From Streptococcus lactarius (GTDB taxonomy: Bacteria > Bacillota > Bacilli > Lactobacillales > Streptococcaceae), in the NCBI RefSeq assembly GCF_016642265.1, contig NZ_MRXX01000003.1:64542-89057 (forward strand): a stretch of 24,516 nucleotides of DNA, in the 5' to 3' direction. Numbering within the stretch: the first letter of the stretch is position 1; the number at the start of each line of letters is the position of its first letter. The position numbers were made by a program, and so were the translations under genes. The notes beneath the pieces were generated by a model that made no database searches, was not told the DNA's origin, and was given only the letters and a program-made list of their open reading frames with translations. Shown here in pieces: positions 1 to 9,416 of this stretch.

Positions 1-20
1 TCGACAATCCAAAGACAAGA

Positions 21-50
21 AGAGGCTAGGACTTTTGTCCCAGCCTCCTT
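21..50 (-). terminator. clpE rho-independent terminator
   Basis: Inverted repeat GAGGCTAGGAC (22-32), loop of four bases, GTCCCAGCCTC (37-47). Read on the minus strand it starts about 10 nt after the clpE stop, and the single mismatched position becomes a G-U pair, so the stem is full length in that direction. It is followed by a U-rich stretch (TTCTTGTCTTT). The GGCTGGGAC-type hairpin is common in streptococcal genomes. Confidence 0.75.
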
Positions 51-57
51 TTCCTGA

Positions 58-2316
58 TTAGGATTCTGATGCTTTTTCGGTCGTTTTATGAACGGCTTTG
101 ATACTGATATGCCCATTGCTGGTCATAACGGCCTTTAGTTGTTTTTCATTTGGATTTTCAAGGTAGTAGTCGGTAATCGCATCTTCGATATAGTCTTGAA
201 TGGTACGACGGAGTGGGCGTGCACCCATTTTTGGATCGTATCCAAGGTCAACCAGTTTTTCCTTGACCTTCTCTGTCACGTCCAGATGAATCTCGTTTTG
301 CGCGAGACGATGATTGACTTCGTCTAACATAAGGGTAACAATTTGAAGAAGGTTTTCTTTTGATAGAGCTTGGAACTCAATGATGCCATCAAAACGGTTC
401 ATAAATTCAGGGCTAAAGAAGTTACCGAGTTCTCCAAGCACAGAGTTGGTGCGCCCTTCGCGCGCTGCTCCGAAGCCGACATTTGCCTCTGTCTTTCCTG
501 TGCCAGCATTGGAGGTCATAATGATAATGGTATCTTTAAAGCTGACAGTGCGACCTTGACCATCTGTCAAACGGCCGTCATCCAAGACTTGGAGGAACAT
601 GTGCATGACATCTGGATGGGCTTTTTCGATTTCATCTAACAAAACGAGAGAGTAGGGGTTTCGCCGCACTTTCTCAGTCAATTGTCCAGCTTCATCGTAG
701 CCAACGTATCCTGGAGGAGCACCGACGAGTTTGGCAACGCTGTGTTTTTCCATGTATTCACTCATATCAAAACGAATCATGCTGTCCGCAGAACCAAAGA
801 GTTCGATAGCTAGTTGCTTCGAAAGCTCGGTCTTTCCGACGCCTGTCGGACCAACAAAGAGGAAACTACCAATTGGACGATTAGGAGACCCTAGACCGAC
901 ACGGTTCCGACGGATCGCCTTGGCAATCTTATCCACTGCATCATCTTGTCCAATAACATGAGACTTGAGATCCTCTGCTAGGTGGATGAGTTGTGATTGT
1001 TCTTTTTCTTTCAAATCGCCAACTGGAATATTGGTTTTTTGCTCAATGATATGCTCAATCGTCTTTTCGCTAATAATAGGAGTGTCTTGATCCGTTACCT
1101 TAGTCTTTTGCATTTCCTTATACTTAGCAATCTGGTCACGGAAGTAGGCTGCTTTTTCAAAATCTTCGTCGCGAGTTGCTTGCGCTTTGAGATTTTCAGC
1201 TTCAATCAAGCGTTGATCAATGACCTTAGGGTCTACAAAGGTCAAAGTTAAGTTCATCTTAGAGCCAGCTTCGTCTAGCAAGTCAATAGCCTTGTCTGGT
1301 AGGAAGCGGTCTTGAATATAACGGTTGGAAAGAGTAGCCGCAGCTTCGATGGCTCCGTCAGTATAGTGAACGTGGTGATAATCTTCGTATCTTTTTTGGA
1401 TCCCTTTAAGAATGGTAATGGTTTCCTCTACCGTTGGCTCATCGACCTTAACAGGCTGCATCCGACGTTCCAGGGCAGCATCCTTTTCAATGATCCGGTA
1501 CTCATTAAGAGTAGTAGCCCCAACTAGTTGCAATTCACCACGAGCGAGGGCAGGTTTGAGGATATTTCCGGCATCCATATTGCCATCACCGGCAGAACCA
1601 GCTCCGACAATCTCATGGATTTCATCAATGAAGAGAATGACGTCTTGACGTTGACGAATTTCTTCCATCAATTTTTGCATGCGTTCTTCAAACTGGCCTC
1701 GGATCCCTGTACCTTGGACAAGGCTGACAACATCTAATCGAATGACTTCTTTTCCTTGCAGTTTATCAGGGACATCTCCATCCACAATTTTTTGGGCTAA
1801 TCCTTCAACAACGGCTGTTTTACCAACACCCGGTTCTCCAATGAGGACGGGATTGTTCTTGGTTCTGCGGTTAAGAATTTCAATGACACGAATGATTTCT
1901 TCGTCGCGCCCAATGACTGGATCGACATTGCCGTTACGCGCAATCTCTGTGACATTGATACCGAATTCCTCTAAAAGACCTTTTGGTTTTTGAGGGCGTA
2001 CTTGTCGTGGATCTGGAGCACTTTCCCGATGGTTGTTTTGACCGTAGCCACCATTTCCATAGCCTCCTCCAGATTGGGTCGGAGGTGTAGGTGGTTCTTG
2101 AGGGCCCTGGAAGTTTCCAAGGTTATTGAAAAAATCTTCGAAGGGATCTCCAGTGAGTTGGCTCCGTTGGGTCATTCCTTTCAAGAAGCTGTTATTTGGG
2201 TCTGTTTTCATAATTTTATAGCAATTTTGACAGAGGTCCACTTGCTGCTGGCGACCATTTACATTGGTGTATAAATGGATAGTGGATTCATTTATTTTAC
2301 AATTTTGACAAAGCAT
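58..2316 (-). CDS. clpE: ATP-dependent Clp protease ATPase subunit ClpE
   Basis: Hsp100/Clp unfoldase that feeds damaged proteins to ClpP in the cytosol. With the start used here it is 752 residues. It opens with a four-cysteine zinc finger (C3, C6, C29, C32), the hallmark of ClpE, then a Gly/Pro/Gln-rich linker (about 75-100). The first AAA+ module has Walker A GEPGVGKT near 160-167 and Walker [14 protein letters not shown]-like coiled segment ([14 protein letters not shown], about 381-402) separates it from a second AAA+ module with GPTGVGKT near 490 and [11 protein letters not shown]. The D2 small domain is at the C-terminus. An upstream in-frame ATG at 2322 leaves only 1 nt after the GAGG ribosome site at 2324-2327. 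The ATG at 2316 has 7 nt and is preferred. Upstream lie a sigma-A promoter and a CtsR box, so heat/stress induction by loss of CtsR is expected. Confidence 0.96.
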   Translation of the reverse strand: MLCQNCKINESTIHLYTNVNGRQQQVDLCQNCYKIMKTDPNNSFLKGMTQRSQLTGDPFEDFFNNLGNFQGPQEPPTPPTQSGGGYGNGGYGQNNHRESAPDPRQVRPQKPKGLLEEFGINVTEIARNGNVDPVIGRDEEIIRVIEILNRRTKNNPVLIGEPGVGKTAVVEGLAQKIVDGDVPDKLQGKEVIRLDVVSLVQGTGIRGQFEERMQKLMEEIRQRQDVILFIDEIHEIVGAGSAGDGNMDAGNILKPALARGELQLVGATTLNEYRIIEKDAALERRMQPVKVDEPTVEETITILKGIQKRYEDYHHVHYTDGAIEAAATLSNRYIQDRFLPDKAIDLLDEAGSKMNLTLTFVDPKVIDQRLIEAENLKAQATRDEDFEKAAYFRDQIAKYKEMQKTKVTDQDTPIISEKTIEHIIEQKTNIPVGDLKEKEQSQLIHLAEDLKSHVIGQDDAVDKIAKAIRRNRVGLGSPNRPIGSFLFVGPTGVGKTELSKQLAIELFGSADSMIRFDMSEYMEKHSVAKLVGAPPGYVGYDEAGQLTEKVRRNPYSLVLLDEIEKAHPDVMHMFLQVLDDGRLTDGQGRTVSFKDTIIIMTSNAGTGKTEANVGFGAAREGRTNSVLGELGNFFSPEFMNRFDGIIEFQALSKENLLQIVTLMLDEVNHRLAQNEIHLDVTEKVKEKLVDLGYDPKMGARPLRRTIQDYIEDAITDYYLENPNEKQLKAVMTSNGHISIKAVHKTTEKASES

Positions 2317-2379
2317 AAACATACCTCACAATAGGTTTTCGATGGCTTTGAGCCAAGATCATCGCACTATTTTGATAAT

Positions 2380-2396
2380 GGTCAAAAATAGTCAAA
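2380..2396 (-). promoter_or_regulatory. CtsR operator of clpE
   Basis: The plus strand reads GGTCAAA AAT AGTCAAA, an exact match to the CtsR tandem heptad consensus (RGTCAAA NAN RGTCAAA). It lies about 15 nt downstream of the -10 hexamer, where bound repressor would block transcription initiation or clearance. Confidence 0.9.
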
Positions 2397-2410
2397 GTTT
2401 TTCTAGTTTT

Positions 2411-2438
2411 ATTATATCAGTATTCTAAAAGTTTGCAA
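2411..2438 (-). promoter_or_regulatory. clpE sigma-A promoter
   Basis: On the minus strand, -35 TTGCAA (2438-2433), 16-nt spacer, perfect -10 TATAAT (2416-2411). Transcription would start near 2404, just before the CtsR operator. Confidence 0.8.
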
Positions 2439-2506
2439 GAATTTGCTACGGAATGTCAAGAATTGGGGGTGGAGACCGGAAATCAAGGGAAAAATGTGAA
2501 TTTTTA

Positions 2507-2536
2507 TTGGAAGAGCTTTCTCTTTTGTGATAAAAT
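2507..2536 (+). promoter_or_regulatory. Promoter of the DUF1797 gene
   Basis: -35-like TTGGAA (2507-2512), 18-nt spacer, -10 TAAAAT (2531-2536) preceded by TGA, an extended -10 arrangement. The ribosome site AGAGGAG follows just before the gene. Confidence 0.65.
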
Positions 2537-2567
2537 AGGAGAGTAGAAAGTAAAGAGGAGAAATAAA

Positions 2568-2798
2568 ATGGAATCACATTTAGTACGGATTATCAACCGT
2601 TTGGAAACAATGACCAAAGATGGTGGAAACCTAAAGCGTAATTTTGAACGTGATGGTGTTGTTGTTGCTGAAGTAGCATACAACCACAACGAGGAAGAAG
2701 GTTCAACCTTTACTCTTCGCGATGTAGAAGCACGTGAAACCTATACATTTGATAGCATTGATTTGATTGCAATCGAAATTTACGAATTGCTTTATTAA
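2568..2798 (+). CDS. DUF1797 family small protein (YkuJ-like)
   Basis: A 76-residue acidic soluble protein with no signal peptide or membrane segment. It resembles the short DUF1797/YkuJ family of Firmicutes, whose structure is known to be a small alpha/beta fold but whose role is not established. Sequence landmarks are the N-terminal helix (ESHLVRIINRLETM), a central block of alternating strands (GVVVAEVAYNH, STFTLRDVEA) and an acidic C-terminal helix ending IYELLY. A strong ribosome site (AGAGGAG) sits 8 nt before the ATG. It has its own promoter and terminator, so it is probably monocistronic. Confidence 0.85.
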   Translation: MESHLVRIINRLETMTKDGGNLKRNFERDGVVVAEVAYNHNEEEGSTFTLRDVEARETYTFDSIDLIAIEIYELLY

Positions 2799-2811
2799 TA
2801 CAGTACAGTGG

Positions 2812-2843
2812 ATGAGTTTGGGGTGGTCTCAAGCTCATTTTTT
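2812..2843 (+). terminator. Terminator after the DUF1797 gene
   Basis: Stem ATGAGTTTG (2812-2820) with CAAGCTCAT (2830-2838), one G-U pair, 9-nt loop, then a run of T (2838-2843). Confidence 0.75.
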
Positions 2844-2913
2844 GTCCATCTAGCTATAGTTTTCGTCTATAGGAAATTCTAAGTAGGAACAGTTAGGTTT
2901 GAGAGCGGAAATC

Positions 2914-2922
2914 TGCTATAAT
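2914..2922 (+). promoter_or_regulatory. Extended -10 promoter of folD
   Basis: TGC followed by a perfect TATAAT (2917-2922), an extended -10. No convincing -35 is seen. Transcription would begin near 2929, giving a short leader with no riboswitch-like structure. Confidence 0.65.
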
Positions 2923-2965
2923 GGGAAAGAATTATTTTCATTAAATAACTAGAAAGAGAATGGAT

Positions 2966-3817
2966 ATGGCGATACTGATTGATGGAAAGGCATTGGCTGC
3001 AAAACTACAGGGAGAGTTGGCTGAAAAAACAGCGCGACTAACAGAAGAGACCGGAGTTGTACCTGGCCTCGTGGTGATCATAGTAGGAGAGAATCCTGCT
3101 AGCCAGGTTTATGTCCGTAATAAAGAACGTTCTGCTATCGCTGCAGGCTTTCGCAGTGAGGTCGTGCGACTCCCTGAGACGATTCAACAACATGAGTTAT
3201 TAGAGTTGATCGAACAATACAATCAAGACCCTCTGTGGCATGGGATTTTGGTGCAATTGCCCCTTCCCAAGCATATCGATGATGAGGCAGTCCTATTGGC
3301 GATTGATCCTGCTAAAGACGTGGATGGCTTTCATCCCTTAAATATGGGACGCTTATGGGCTGGTAATCCTGTCATGGTCCCTTCGACTCCGGCTGGGATC
3401 ATGGAGATGTTTAAAGCATATGGGATAGAGTTAGAAGGCAAGCGAGCAGTTGTAATTGGCCGCTCCAATATTGTTGGAAAACCAATGGCTCAATTGCTTT
3501 TGGCCAAGAATGCGACGGTTACCTTGACCCATTCGAGGACCCATCATCTAGCCAAAATTGCGAAGACAGCGGATATCCTGGTGGTTGCGATCGGTCGTGC
3601 AAAATTTGTAACAGCGGACTTCGTAAAAGAAGGCGCAGTGGTCATTGACGTCGGGATGAATCGTGATGAGGATGGCAAATTGTGTGGGGATGTCGATTTT
3701 GACGCAGTTTCCCCGATAGCTAGTCACCTTACTCCAGTACCTGGAGGGGTTGGTCCTATGACCATTACCATGCTGATGGAGCAAACCTACGAAGCAGCTG
3801 TTCGTAGCGTAAAATAA
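2966..3817 (+). CDS. folD: Bifunctional methylenetetrahydrofolate dehydrogenase/cyclohydrolase FolD
   Basis: Interconverts 5,10-methylene-THF and 10-formyl-THF using NADP, supplying one-carbon units for purines and formyl-Met. It is about 283 residues, normal for the family. Visible motifs include the catalytic Tyr/Lys region YVRNKERSA, the folate-site VQLPLPKHI, the nucleotide-binding [15 protein letters not shown] and the C-terminal signature [11 protein letters not shown]. Two ATGs compete, at 2960 and 2966. The AAGAG ribosome site (2954-2958) leaves 1 nt to the first and 7 nt to the second, so 2966 is chosen. The longer form would add Met-Asp only. The HAD phosphatase gene follows within 8 nt and is probably cotranscribed. 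Confidence 0.96.
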   Translation: MAILIDGKALAAKLQGELAEKTARLTEETGVVPGLVVIIVGENPASQVYVRNKERSAIAAGFRSEVVRLPETIQQHELLELIEQYNQDPLWHGILVQLPLPKHIDDEAVLLAIDPAKDVDGFHPLNMGRLWAGNPVMVPSTPAGIMEMFKAYGIELEGKRAVVIGRSNIVGKPMAQLLLAKNATVTLTHSRTHHLAKIAKTADILVVAIGRAKFVTADFVKEGAVVIDVGMNRDEDGKLCGDVDFDAVSPIASHLTPVPGGVGPMTITMLMEQTYEAAVRSVK

Positions 3818-3824
3818 TGAAAGT

Positions 3825-4607
3825 GTGAGCAAGATGAAGTTTGTTTTTGATTTAGATGGAACCCTGTCGTTCGATGGTGTCACAATCGATGATGAAATCA
3901 AACAGGTCTTAGTAAGAGCAGAAGAATTTGGCCATGAAGTTGCCTTTGCTTCTGCGCGTTCCTATCGGGATTGCTTAGGGCTTTTAGGTGATGAGTTGTG
4001 CCAAAAGCTTGTGATTGGCTTAAATGGCGGTGTTGCCTATCATCAAGGCCAATTGGTTCATGCGGACTACTTGGACAAGGATGTGTACCGGCAAGTCCTT
4101 GGCTTTTGTCGCCATTACAATCTGCCGTTTTTCGTGGATGATACCTTTGATTATAGCGGACAGATTTTAGAAAAAATTCCCTTCTATACGGGTGTCGATC
4201 CTCTCAATAAAGCCCAGTATCGTTCTTTAGGAGAGCTGACAGATCCGATCAAAGTCGTGATCTATATGGGGGGTCATGAGGAATTGGTGGATGAGATTGT
4301 TGAGCGAATCGAAAAGACAAACAAGGCCCACATTCGCTATCACGCGCATGAAAAATGTATCTACCTCAATCCGGCAGATACCCATAAAGCTTCAACGGTA
4401 GAAGAGTTATGCGGTGAGAACTTTGTAGCTTTTGGTAATGATCAAAACGATATTGAATTCTTTGAAAAAGCTCTTTATGCGGTTCAAATTGGTGATTTTC
4501 CGGCTCTTTCTCCCTATGCAGATGATCAATTAATAGCCAAACAAAATCAACCACAAGCTGTGGCTGCTAAGATCTTGCAAGTCTTCGCAGAATTTAGAGG
4601 AAAATAA
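3825..4607 (+). CDS. Cof-type HAD-IIB family sugar/nucleotide phosphatase
   Basis: A 260-residue haloacid dehalogenase-superfamily hydrolase. Motif I is FVFDLDGTL (nucleophile Asp and general-acid Asp), motif II is FASARS, and motif IV is FGNDQNDIEFF near residue 205, which binds Mg2+. The middle third (about 80-180) is the IIB cap that sets specificity. The substrate cannot be told from sequence; family members act on sugar phosphates, FMN or pyridoxal phosphate. The start is uncertain: GTG at 3825 gives the full frame, while an ATG at 3834 drops three residues and still leaves the motif intact. Neither has a strong ribosome site, so translation may be coupled to folD, which ends 7 nt upstream. 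Confidence 0.88.
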   Translation: MSKMKFVFDLDGTLSFDGVTIDDEIKQVLVRAEEFGHEVAFASARSYRDCLGLLGDELCQKLVIGLNGGVAYHQGQLVHADYLDKDVYRQVLGFCRHYNLPFFVDDTFDYSGQILEKIPFYTGVDPLNKAQYRSLGELTDPIKVVIYMGGHEELVDEIVERIEKTNKAHIRYHAHEKCIYLNPADTHKASTVEELCGENFVAFGNDQNDIEFFEKALYAVQIGDFPALSPYADDQLIAKQNQPQAVAAKILQVFAEFRGK

Positions 4608-4610
4608 AAG

Positions 4611-4640
4611 AAGGAGGGGGAGTCGTGGCTTCTCCTTTTT
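4611..4640 (+). terminator. Weak terminator after the HAD gene
   Basis: AAGGAG (4611-4616) can pair with CTCCTT (4632-4637) across a 15-nt loop, followed by T (4636-4640). The stem is short, so read-through into nnrD is likely. Confidence 0.4.
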
Positions 4641-4659
4641 CGCTAGAAATGAGGAAGGT

Positions 4660-5508
4660 ATGAGAACAGTTCAGAAAGACGAGATTCAGCGGGTTATTAT
4701 CAAGCGAGAGGCCAAGTCATATAAGGGCGATTTTGGTCGCCTGTTCCTGATCGGAGGAACCTATCCCTATGGGGGAGCCATCATTATGGCGGCACTCGCT
4801 GCGGTTCATAGTGGTGCAGGTCTGGTCACTGTTGCAACAGATCCTGACAATCTGACGGCTCTTCACAGCCATCTTCCTGAAGCCATGGGCTTTGATCTGG
4901 CAGATCAGGATCTTCTTCGAGAGCAGATTCAAAAAGCCAGTGTCATTCTTGTCGGTCCGGGCTTAAAGGAATCGCATGAAAACCTAGCAGTCTTGCAAAT
5001 GATTTTTGAGCAAGTCTCTAGCCAGCAAGTCTTGATCTTAGATGGGGGGGCTATTAGTCTTTTCTCAAGCTCTCAGTTTGACTTGCCAGAAGCTCAGCTG
5101 GTTTTTACCCCTCATCAAAAAGAGTGGGAAAAACTGTCAGGGCTTGATCTCACAAGTCAGACGGAAGAGAGAAGCCAAAGAGCAGTACAGCACTTTCCTA
5201 AAGGAACAGTCGTTGTAGAAAAAGGGCCCCACACACGCATTTGGACAAGTGGGACAGAAGAGGGCTATCAGCTAGATGTTGGTGGTCCCTATCAAGCAAC
5301 AGGTGGCATGGGCGATACCTTGGCAGGCATGATTGCAGGCTTTGCAGGTCAATTTCCACAGGTCAGTCTCTATGAGCGCGTGGTGGTCGCGACCTACCTT
5401 CATTCAGCGATTGCTGAAGACTTGAGCAAGGAGGCTTATGTGGTTCTACCGACAAGCATCAGCAAAGAAATCCCAAGATGGATGAAGAAGTGGAGTGACT
5501 TTTGCTGA
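4660..5508 (+). CDS. nnrD: ADP-dependent NAD(P)H-hydrate dehydratase
   Basis: A metabolite-repair enzyme of the ribokinase-like fold that dehydrates damaged NAD(P)HX back to NAD(P)H. It has 282 residues and corresponds to the C-terminal (dehydratase) half of the two-domain YjeF proteins. No N-terminal epimerase domain is present. Motifs are GRLFLIGGTYPYGGA near the start, VGPGL, LDGGAI, the TPHQKEW segment, VVEKGPHTRI and the nucleotide-site ATGGMGDTLAGMIAGF near residue 210-225. The ribosome site GAGGAAGGT directly precedes the ATG. No terminator is visible after it, and 264 nt without a recognised gene separate it from xseA. Confidence 0.93.
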   Translation: MRTVQKDEIQRVIIKREAKSYKGDFGRLFLIGGTYPYGGAIIMAALAAVHSGAGLVTVATDPDNLTALHSHLPEAMGFDLADQDLLREQIQKASVILVGPGLKESHENLAVLQMIFEQVSSQQVLILDGGAISLFSSSQFDLPEAQLVFTPHQKEWEKLSGLDLTSQTEERSQRAVQHFPKGTVVVEKGPHTRIWTSGTEEGYQLDVGGPYQATGGMGDTLAGMIAGFAGQFPQVSLYERVVVATYLHSAIAEDLSKEAYVVLPTSISKEIPRWMKKWSDFC

Positions 5509-5729
5509 CGAAAGAGTTTAGGAGTAAAGGTACTAGCTGGATAAAAGTAAGGCTCACTCAAAACAGCAACCATTAGTTACAAAGTCGGATGGATACCCTT
5601 GTGCTGATCCCTTGTAAAAACTTTCAGTTTCAAATCAATACGATCAGACCTAGCTTGAATAAAATGTGGCTTGTAGAGAAAGGAAATTCATGATTTCGCT
5701 TTGTCTACCAGCCTTTTTTGAATGATTTT

Positions 5730-5738
5730 TGGTATAAT
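5730..5738 (+). promoter_or_regulatory. Extended -10 promoter of the xseA operon
   Basis: TGG followed by TATAAT (5733-5738), no good -35. It lies about 35 nt before the xseA start and is the likely driver of the whole xseA-recN chain. Confidence 0.65.
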
Positions 5739-5772
5739 TAAACTTGATCATATGCTACAGAAAGGAGTTCAC

Positions 5773-7113
5773 ATGTCCAACTATTTATCCGTATCAAGTT
5801 TGACCAAATATTTGAAATTAAAATTTGATAAGGATCCCTATTTGGAGCGGGTCTATCTGACGGGTCAGGTTTCAAACTTCCGAAAGCGTCCCAACCACCA
5901 GTATTTTTCCCTAAAGGATGAAAAAGCGGTGATTCAGGCGACTGTCTGGGCTGGGGTGTATCGCAGTTTTGGTTTTGAGCTGGAAGAAGGGATGAAGATC
6001 AACGTCATTGGCCGTATTCAGCTTTATGAACCAGGTGGCAGTTATTCCATTGTCATCGAAAAGGCGGAACCAGATGGGGTAGGGGCCTTAGCTATCCAAT
6101 TTGAGCAACTCAAGAAAAAGCTGACGGAAGAAGGGCTCTTTCAGGAACGGTGGAAACAGTCTTTGCCGCAATTTCCAAGAAAGATTGGGGTGGTCACCAG
6201 TCAAAGTGGGGCTGTGATTCGTGACATTATCACAACGGTGAGCCGTCGTTTTCCAGGTGTGGGCATTGTGCTCTACCCGACAAAGGTTCAAGGAGAAGGT
6301 GCCGCCAGTGAGGTAGTTGCCAATATTCAAAGGGCCAACCAACGGGAGGATTTGGATGTCTTGATTATTGGTCGTGGGGGTGGCTCGATTGAAGACCTCT
6401 GGGCTTTTAATGAAGAAGCGGTGGTACGAGCGATCTTTGAATCACGGATTCCGATTATCTCCAGTGTTGGGCATGAGACAGATACGACTCTAGCCGATTT
6501 TGTAGCAGACCGACGAGCTGCTACTCCGACAGCAGCTGCTGAATTGGCCACTCCAGTGACCAAATTAGACCTGCTGTCCCATTTACAAAAGCAGGAAAAC
6601 CGCATGGCAACGGCCATGTCCAATCGCTTGGCCTATAACCGTGAACGGTTGGCCAAATTGAGCCAATCCGTTATTTTTAGGCAACCCGAAAGACTCTATG
6701 ATGGCTACTTGCAAAAGATTGACCAGTTGCAATTGCGATTGAAACAAGGGATGCGTGATACTTATGGAAAAGGGACAACGCAGCTTCAAGGTCTGCGTCA
6801 TCGTTTAGAAGCAACGGCTCCCCTGCATCGTATCGAGCGCTATCAGGATCGTGTCCTCCAAGATAAGCGCATCTTAACCAACCGAATGGAACAAATCTTA
6901 AAAGAGCAAAAAGTAAAGGTACAAAGCTTATCTGAGGCTCTCTTGATGCTAGATACCAGCCGGATTATTGCGCGTGGCTATGCCATGGTCAAGCAAGACG
7001 ATCGAGTATTGGATTCGGTGGCGAAAGTAAAAGAAGGAGACCCGCTGTCCCTCATCATGAGAGATGGTCAGTTAGAAGTAGAGGTAAAACATGTCGAAAG
7101 AAAAAAAGTTTGA
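5773..7113 (+). CDS. xseA: Exodeoxyribonuclease VII large subunit
   Basis: Catalytic subunit of exonuclease VII, which degrades single-stranded DNA from both ends in repair. The protein is 446 residues. It has an N-terminal OB fold ([22 protein letters not shown], about 25-50), then the nuclease core with [33 protein letters not shown] and [29 protein letters not shown] long coiled-coil follows (about 275-400), and the tail ends in ARGYAMV. The frame is open upstream to an ATG at 5722, which lies before the -10 hexamer. The start at 5773 has AAAGGAG (5761-5767) 5 nt before it and matches family length. Its 3' end overlaps xseB by 23 nt. Confidence 0.96.
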   Translation: MSNYLSVSSLTKYLKLKFDKDPYLERVYLTGQVSNFRKRPNHQYFSLKDEKAVIQATVWAGVYRSFGFELEEGMKINVIGRIQLYEPGGSYSIVIEKAEPDGVGALAIQFEQLKKKLTEEGLFQERWKQSLPQFPRKIGVVTSQSGAVIRDIITTVSRRFPGVGIVLYPTKVQGEGAASEVVANIQRANQREDLDVLIIGRGGGSIEDLWAFNEEAVVRAIFESRIPIISSVGHETDTTLADFVADRRAATPTAAAELATPVTKLDLLSHLQKQENRMATAMSNRLAYNRERLAKLSQSVIFRQPERLYDGYLQKIDQLQLRLKQGMRDTYGKGTTQLQGLRHRLEATAPLHRIERYQDRVLQDKRILTNRMEQILKEQKVKVQSLSEALLMLDTSRIIARGYAMVKQDDRVLDSVAKVKEGDPLSLIMRDGQLEVEVKHVERKKV

Positions 7114-7303
7114 AGAAAATCTAGCAGATTTGGAAGCCATTGTCCAAAAATTGGAAAGTGGTGATGTGGCTCTAGAAGAGGCCCTTACAGAATTTCAAAA
7201 AGGAATGAAGTTGTCAAAAGCATTGCAAGATACCTTAGATCAAGCAGAGAAAACTTTGGTCAAGGTCATGCAAGCAGACGGCACTGAAGCAGATCTAGCA
7301 TGA
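7091..7303 (+). CDS. xseB: Exodeoxyribonuclease VII small subunit
   Basis: A 70-residue all-helical partner that binds the XseA coiled coil. The family pattern is clear: [35 protein letters not shown], then a second helix ([11 protein letters not shown]). The start lies inside xseA (23-nt overlap, different frame), with GAGGT shortly before the ATG, so translation is coupled to the large subunit. It ends in a 4-nt ATGA overlap with ispA. Confidence 0.95.
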   Translation: MSKEKKFEENLADLEAIVQKLESGDVALEEALTEFQKGMKLSKALQDTLDQAEKTLVKVMQADGTEADLA

Positions 7304-8175
7304 GACAAGAAGAAAAACGAAACAGAGTAGAAGAAGCCATTCGCTCTTTTTATGAGGAAAAAACGGTCGCTCCCCATTTAGTGGACTCAGTCCTTTATTC
7401 GATCCAGGCCGGTGGCAAACGCCTGCGCCCCTTGCTTCTTCTTGAATTGTTAGAAGCTTTTGGTCAGGATTTGACGGATGCCCATTTTCAAGTGGCAGGA
7501 GCTTTGGAGATGGTTCATACTGGCAGCCTCATTCATGATGATCTGCCTGCTATGGACGATGATGATTACCGCCGGGGCCAATTGACCAATCATAAAAAGT
7601 TTGGAGAAGACTTGGCGATTTTAGCGGGAGATGCGCTTTTTCTCGATCCTTTTGGGATGATTGCAACAAGTCAGCTTCCAGATACGGTTAAAGTAGCATT
7701 AATCCTTGAATTGTCAGATGCTTCAGGGAGTCGTGGAATGGTCGCTGGCCAAGTCCTGGATATGGAAGGGGAGCACAAACAGCTCACCTTAGAGGAATTA
7801 CAGACCATCCATGCAAATAAGACAGGACGACTCCTCGCCTATCCATTTATTGCAGCGGGGTCTATTTTAGAACTAGAAGCAGACATTCGTCAGCTTTTGA
7901 AACAGCTCGGGCAAAAATTAGGTCTCGCCTTTCAAGTGCGGGACGATATCTTGGATTTGGTGGCTGATTTTGAAGCTCTGGGCAAGACCCCTCAAAAGGA
8001 CTTAGTGGCTGAAAAATCAACCTATCCAGCCCTCTTGGGATTGGAAGCATCAAAAGCATTGCTTGAAAGAGAATTGGATGCTTGCGGGGATTTGTTGGAT
8101 CAGTTAGTCGCTATCTGCGCCTTTCATCCGCAAGCAATCAAGAAATTAATAGAAGGATTACGTATACATGGCTAA
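7300..8175 (+). CDS. ispA: Polyprenyl synthetase (farnesyl/geranyl diphosphate synthase)
   Basis: Condenses isopentenyl diphosphate with allylic diphosphates, supplying precursors for undecaprenyl carrier lipid. It has 291 residues. The first aspartate-rich motif is [14 protein letters not shown] near 80-93, preceded by [12 protein letters not shown]. The second is RDDILD near 213-218. Chain length cannot be read with certainty, but residues fit the short-chain (C15) group. The ATG overlaps the xseB stop and has no strong ribosome site of its own, implying coupled translation. Confidence 0.92.
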   Translation: MRQEEKRNRVEEAIRSFYEEKTVAPHLVDSVLYSIQAGGKRLRPLLLLELLEAFGQDLTDAHFQVAGALEMVHTGSLIHDDLPAMDDDDYRRGQLTNHKKFGEDLAILAGDALFLDPFGMIATSQLPDTVKVALILELSDASGSRGMVAGQVLDMEGEHKQLTLEELQTIHANKTGRLLAYPFIAAGSILELEADIRQLLKQLGQKLGLAFQVRDDILDLVADFEALGKTPQKDLVAEKSTYPALLGLEASKALLERELDACGDLLDQLVAICAFHPQAIKKLIEGLRIHG

Positions 8176-8986
8176 GGAAAGAGTGGATGTATTAGCCTAC
8201 AAACAGGGCCTGTTTGACACCCGTGAACAAGCCAAAAGAGGGGTCATGGCTGGCCTTGTCGTTGCCGTTATCAATGGGGAGCGCTTCGATAAACCGGGTG
8301 AAAAAATTGATGAAGCGACCGAGTTGAAATTAAAGGGTGAAAAGCTCAAGTATGTCAGCCGGGGCGGCCTCAAATTAGAAAAAGCCTTGAACCAATTTGG
8401 CTTAACTGTAGAGGACAAGATTGCCATTGATATTGGAGCTTCTACGGGTGGCTTTACAGATGTCATGCTGCAAAATGGAGCCAGCCAGGTCTTTTCGGTG
8501 GATGTAGGGACCAATCAGTTGGCTTGGAAATTGCGCAATGATCCTCGGGTAGTCTCGATGGAACAGTTCAATTTCCGCTATGCCCAGCCAGATGATTTTG
8601 AAGCGACACCGAGCTTTGCGAGTATCGATGTCAGCTTTATTTCCTTGGACTTGATTTTGCCAGCTCTTCACCGGATTTTGGCGGATCATGGGCAAGTGGT
8701 GGCCCTAGTCAAACCTCAGTTTGAAGCAGGACGTGAGCAGATCGGCAAGCACGGTATCGTAAAGGATCCCAAGGTCCATCTGGCAGTCCTTGAAAAAGTA
8801 GCCACTTTTGCTGGGGAACATGGTTTTTCTGTGATGGGAATGGACTATTCTCCTATTCAAGGAGGCCATGGCAATATTGAATTTTTAATGTATTTAGAAA
8901 AGAAAGAAGAAAAAAGAATGCCGACTACTGAAGAGCTTCAAGCTGTGGTAGATCAGGCACATGGAGAATTTAAACATGAAGAGTAA
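8168..8986 (+). CDS. TlyA family S4-domain rRNA methyltransferase
   Basis: A 272-residue protein with an N-terminal S4 RNA-binding domain (about 5-65; RVDVLAYKQGLFDTREQAKR, YVSRGGLKLEKAL), then an FtsJ/RrmJ-type Rossmann methyltransferase. The SAM-binding loop is AIDIGASTGGFTDVMLQ, followed by VDVGTNQLAWKLR and the SIDVSFISLDLILP segment. Family members methylate ribose 2'-O positions of cytidines in rRNA; TlyA-like proteins are also called haemolysins in older annotation. It starts 8 nt inside the 3' end of ispA, with AGAAGGA 10 nt upstream. Its own 3' end overlaps the start of argR. Confidence 0.92.
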   Translation: MAKERVDVLAYKQGLFDTREQAKRGVMAGLVVAVINGERFDKPGEKIDEATELKLKGEKLKYVSRGGLKLEKALNQFGLTVEDKIAIDIGASTGGFTDVMLQNGASQVFSVDVGTNQLAWKLRNDPRVVSMEQFNFRYAQPDDFEATPSFASIDVSFISLDLILPALHRILADHGQVVALVKPQFEAGREQIGKHGIVKDPKVHLAVLEKVATFAGEHGFSVMGMDYSPIQGGHGNIEFLMYLEKKEEKRMPTTEELQAVVDQAHGEFKHEE

Positions 8987-9410
8987 GAATATCCGATTGG
9001 AAAAAATTCGTCGCTTCATTCGCGATCATGAAGTAGGGACGCAAGAAGAAATCGTAGAACATTTGAAAGAAGAAGGCATTTCAGCAACTCAGGCGACGGT
9101 GTCACGTGATATCAAGGAATTAGGAATTGTCAAACGCCCTTTGAAAGACATGACCTATGTTTATGAATTGCCCCGCAAGCACCATCAAGGGATTGGGATG
9201 ATTGAAAGCAATATCTTGTCGCACCGTCGAATGGGAGAATTTGTGAATTTGACCATGGTGCCAGGAACAGCCCCCTTGGTCAAACGTCGCTTGCGAGATA
9301 TCTATAAAAACCATATCTTTAGCATTGTTGCTGATGATGACACCATTTTAATCCTAGCCCATTCCGCCCCAGAAGCAGAGAATATTATTAGATCGATCTT
9401 TGGGTGGTAA
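8976..9410 (+). CDS. argR: ArgR/AhrC family arginine repressor
   Basis: Arginine-responsive hexameric repressor, 144 residues. The N-terminal winged helix (about 1-70) contains ATQATVSRDIKELGIVK, with the Ser-Arg pair that contacts ARG boxes. The C-terminal oligomerisation and arginine-binding domain holds VPGTAPLVKRRL and IVADDDTILIL; the acidic cluster is the usual arginine-contact site. Streptococci often carry several ArgR paralogues, so this copy could be the AhrC-type partner. An ATG at 8961 is in frame, but GGAGA (8963-8967) lies inside that longer version and stands 8 nt before the ATG at 8976, which is therefore chosen. The tlyA-argR-recN order is typical of Firmicutes. Confidence 0.93.
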   Translation: MKSKNIRLEKIRRFIRDHEVGTQEEIVEHLKEEGISATQATVSRDIKELGIVKRPLKDMTYVYELPRKHHQGIGMIESNILSHRRMGEFVNLTMVPGTAPLVKRRLRDIYKNHIFSIVADDDTILILAHSAPEAENIIRSIFGW

Positions 9411-9416
9411 GAGCCA

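Noticed and set aside
5509..5772. Possible pseudogene fragment on the minus strand (a stop-free stretch around 5555-5640) and a direct repeat CCCTTGT
   Set aside because: The open stretch is only about 26 codons with no start or ribosome site and no recognised homologue. The repeat is 7 nt and easily due to chance.
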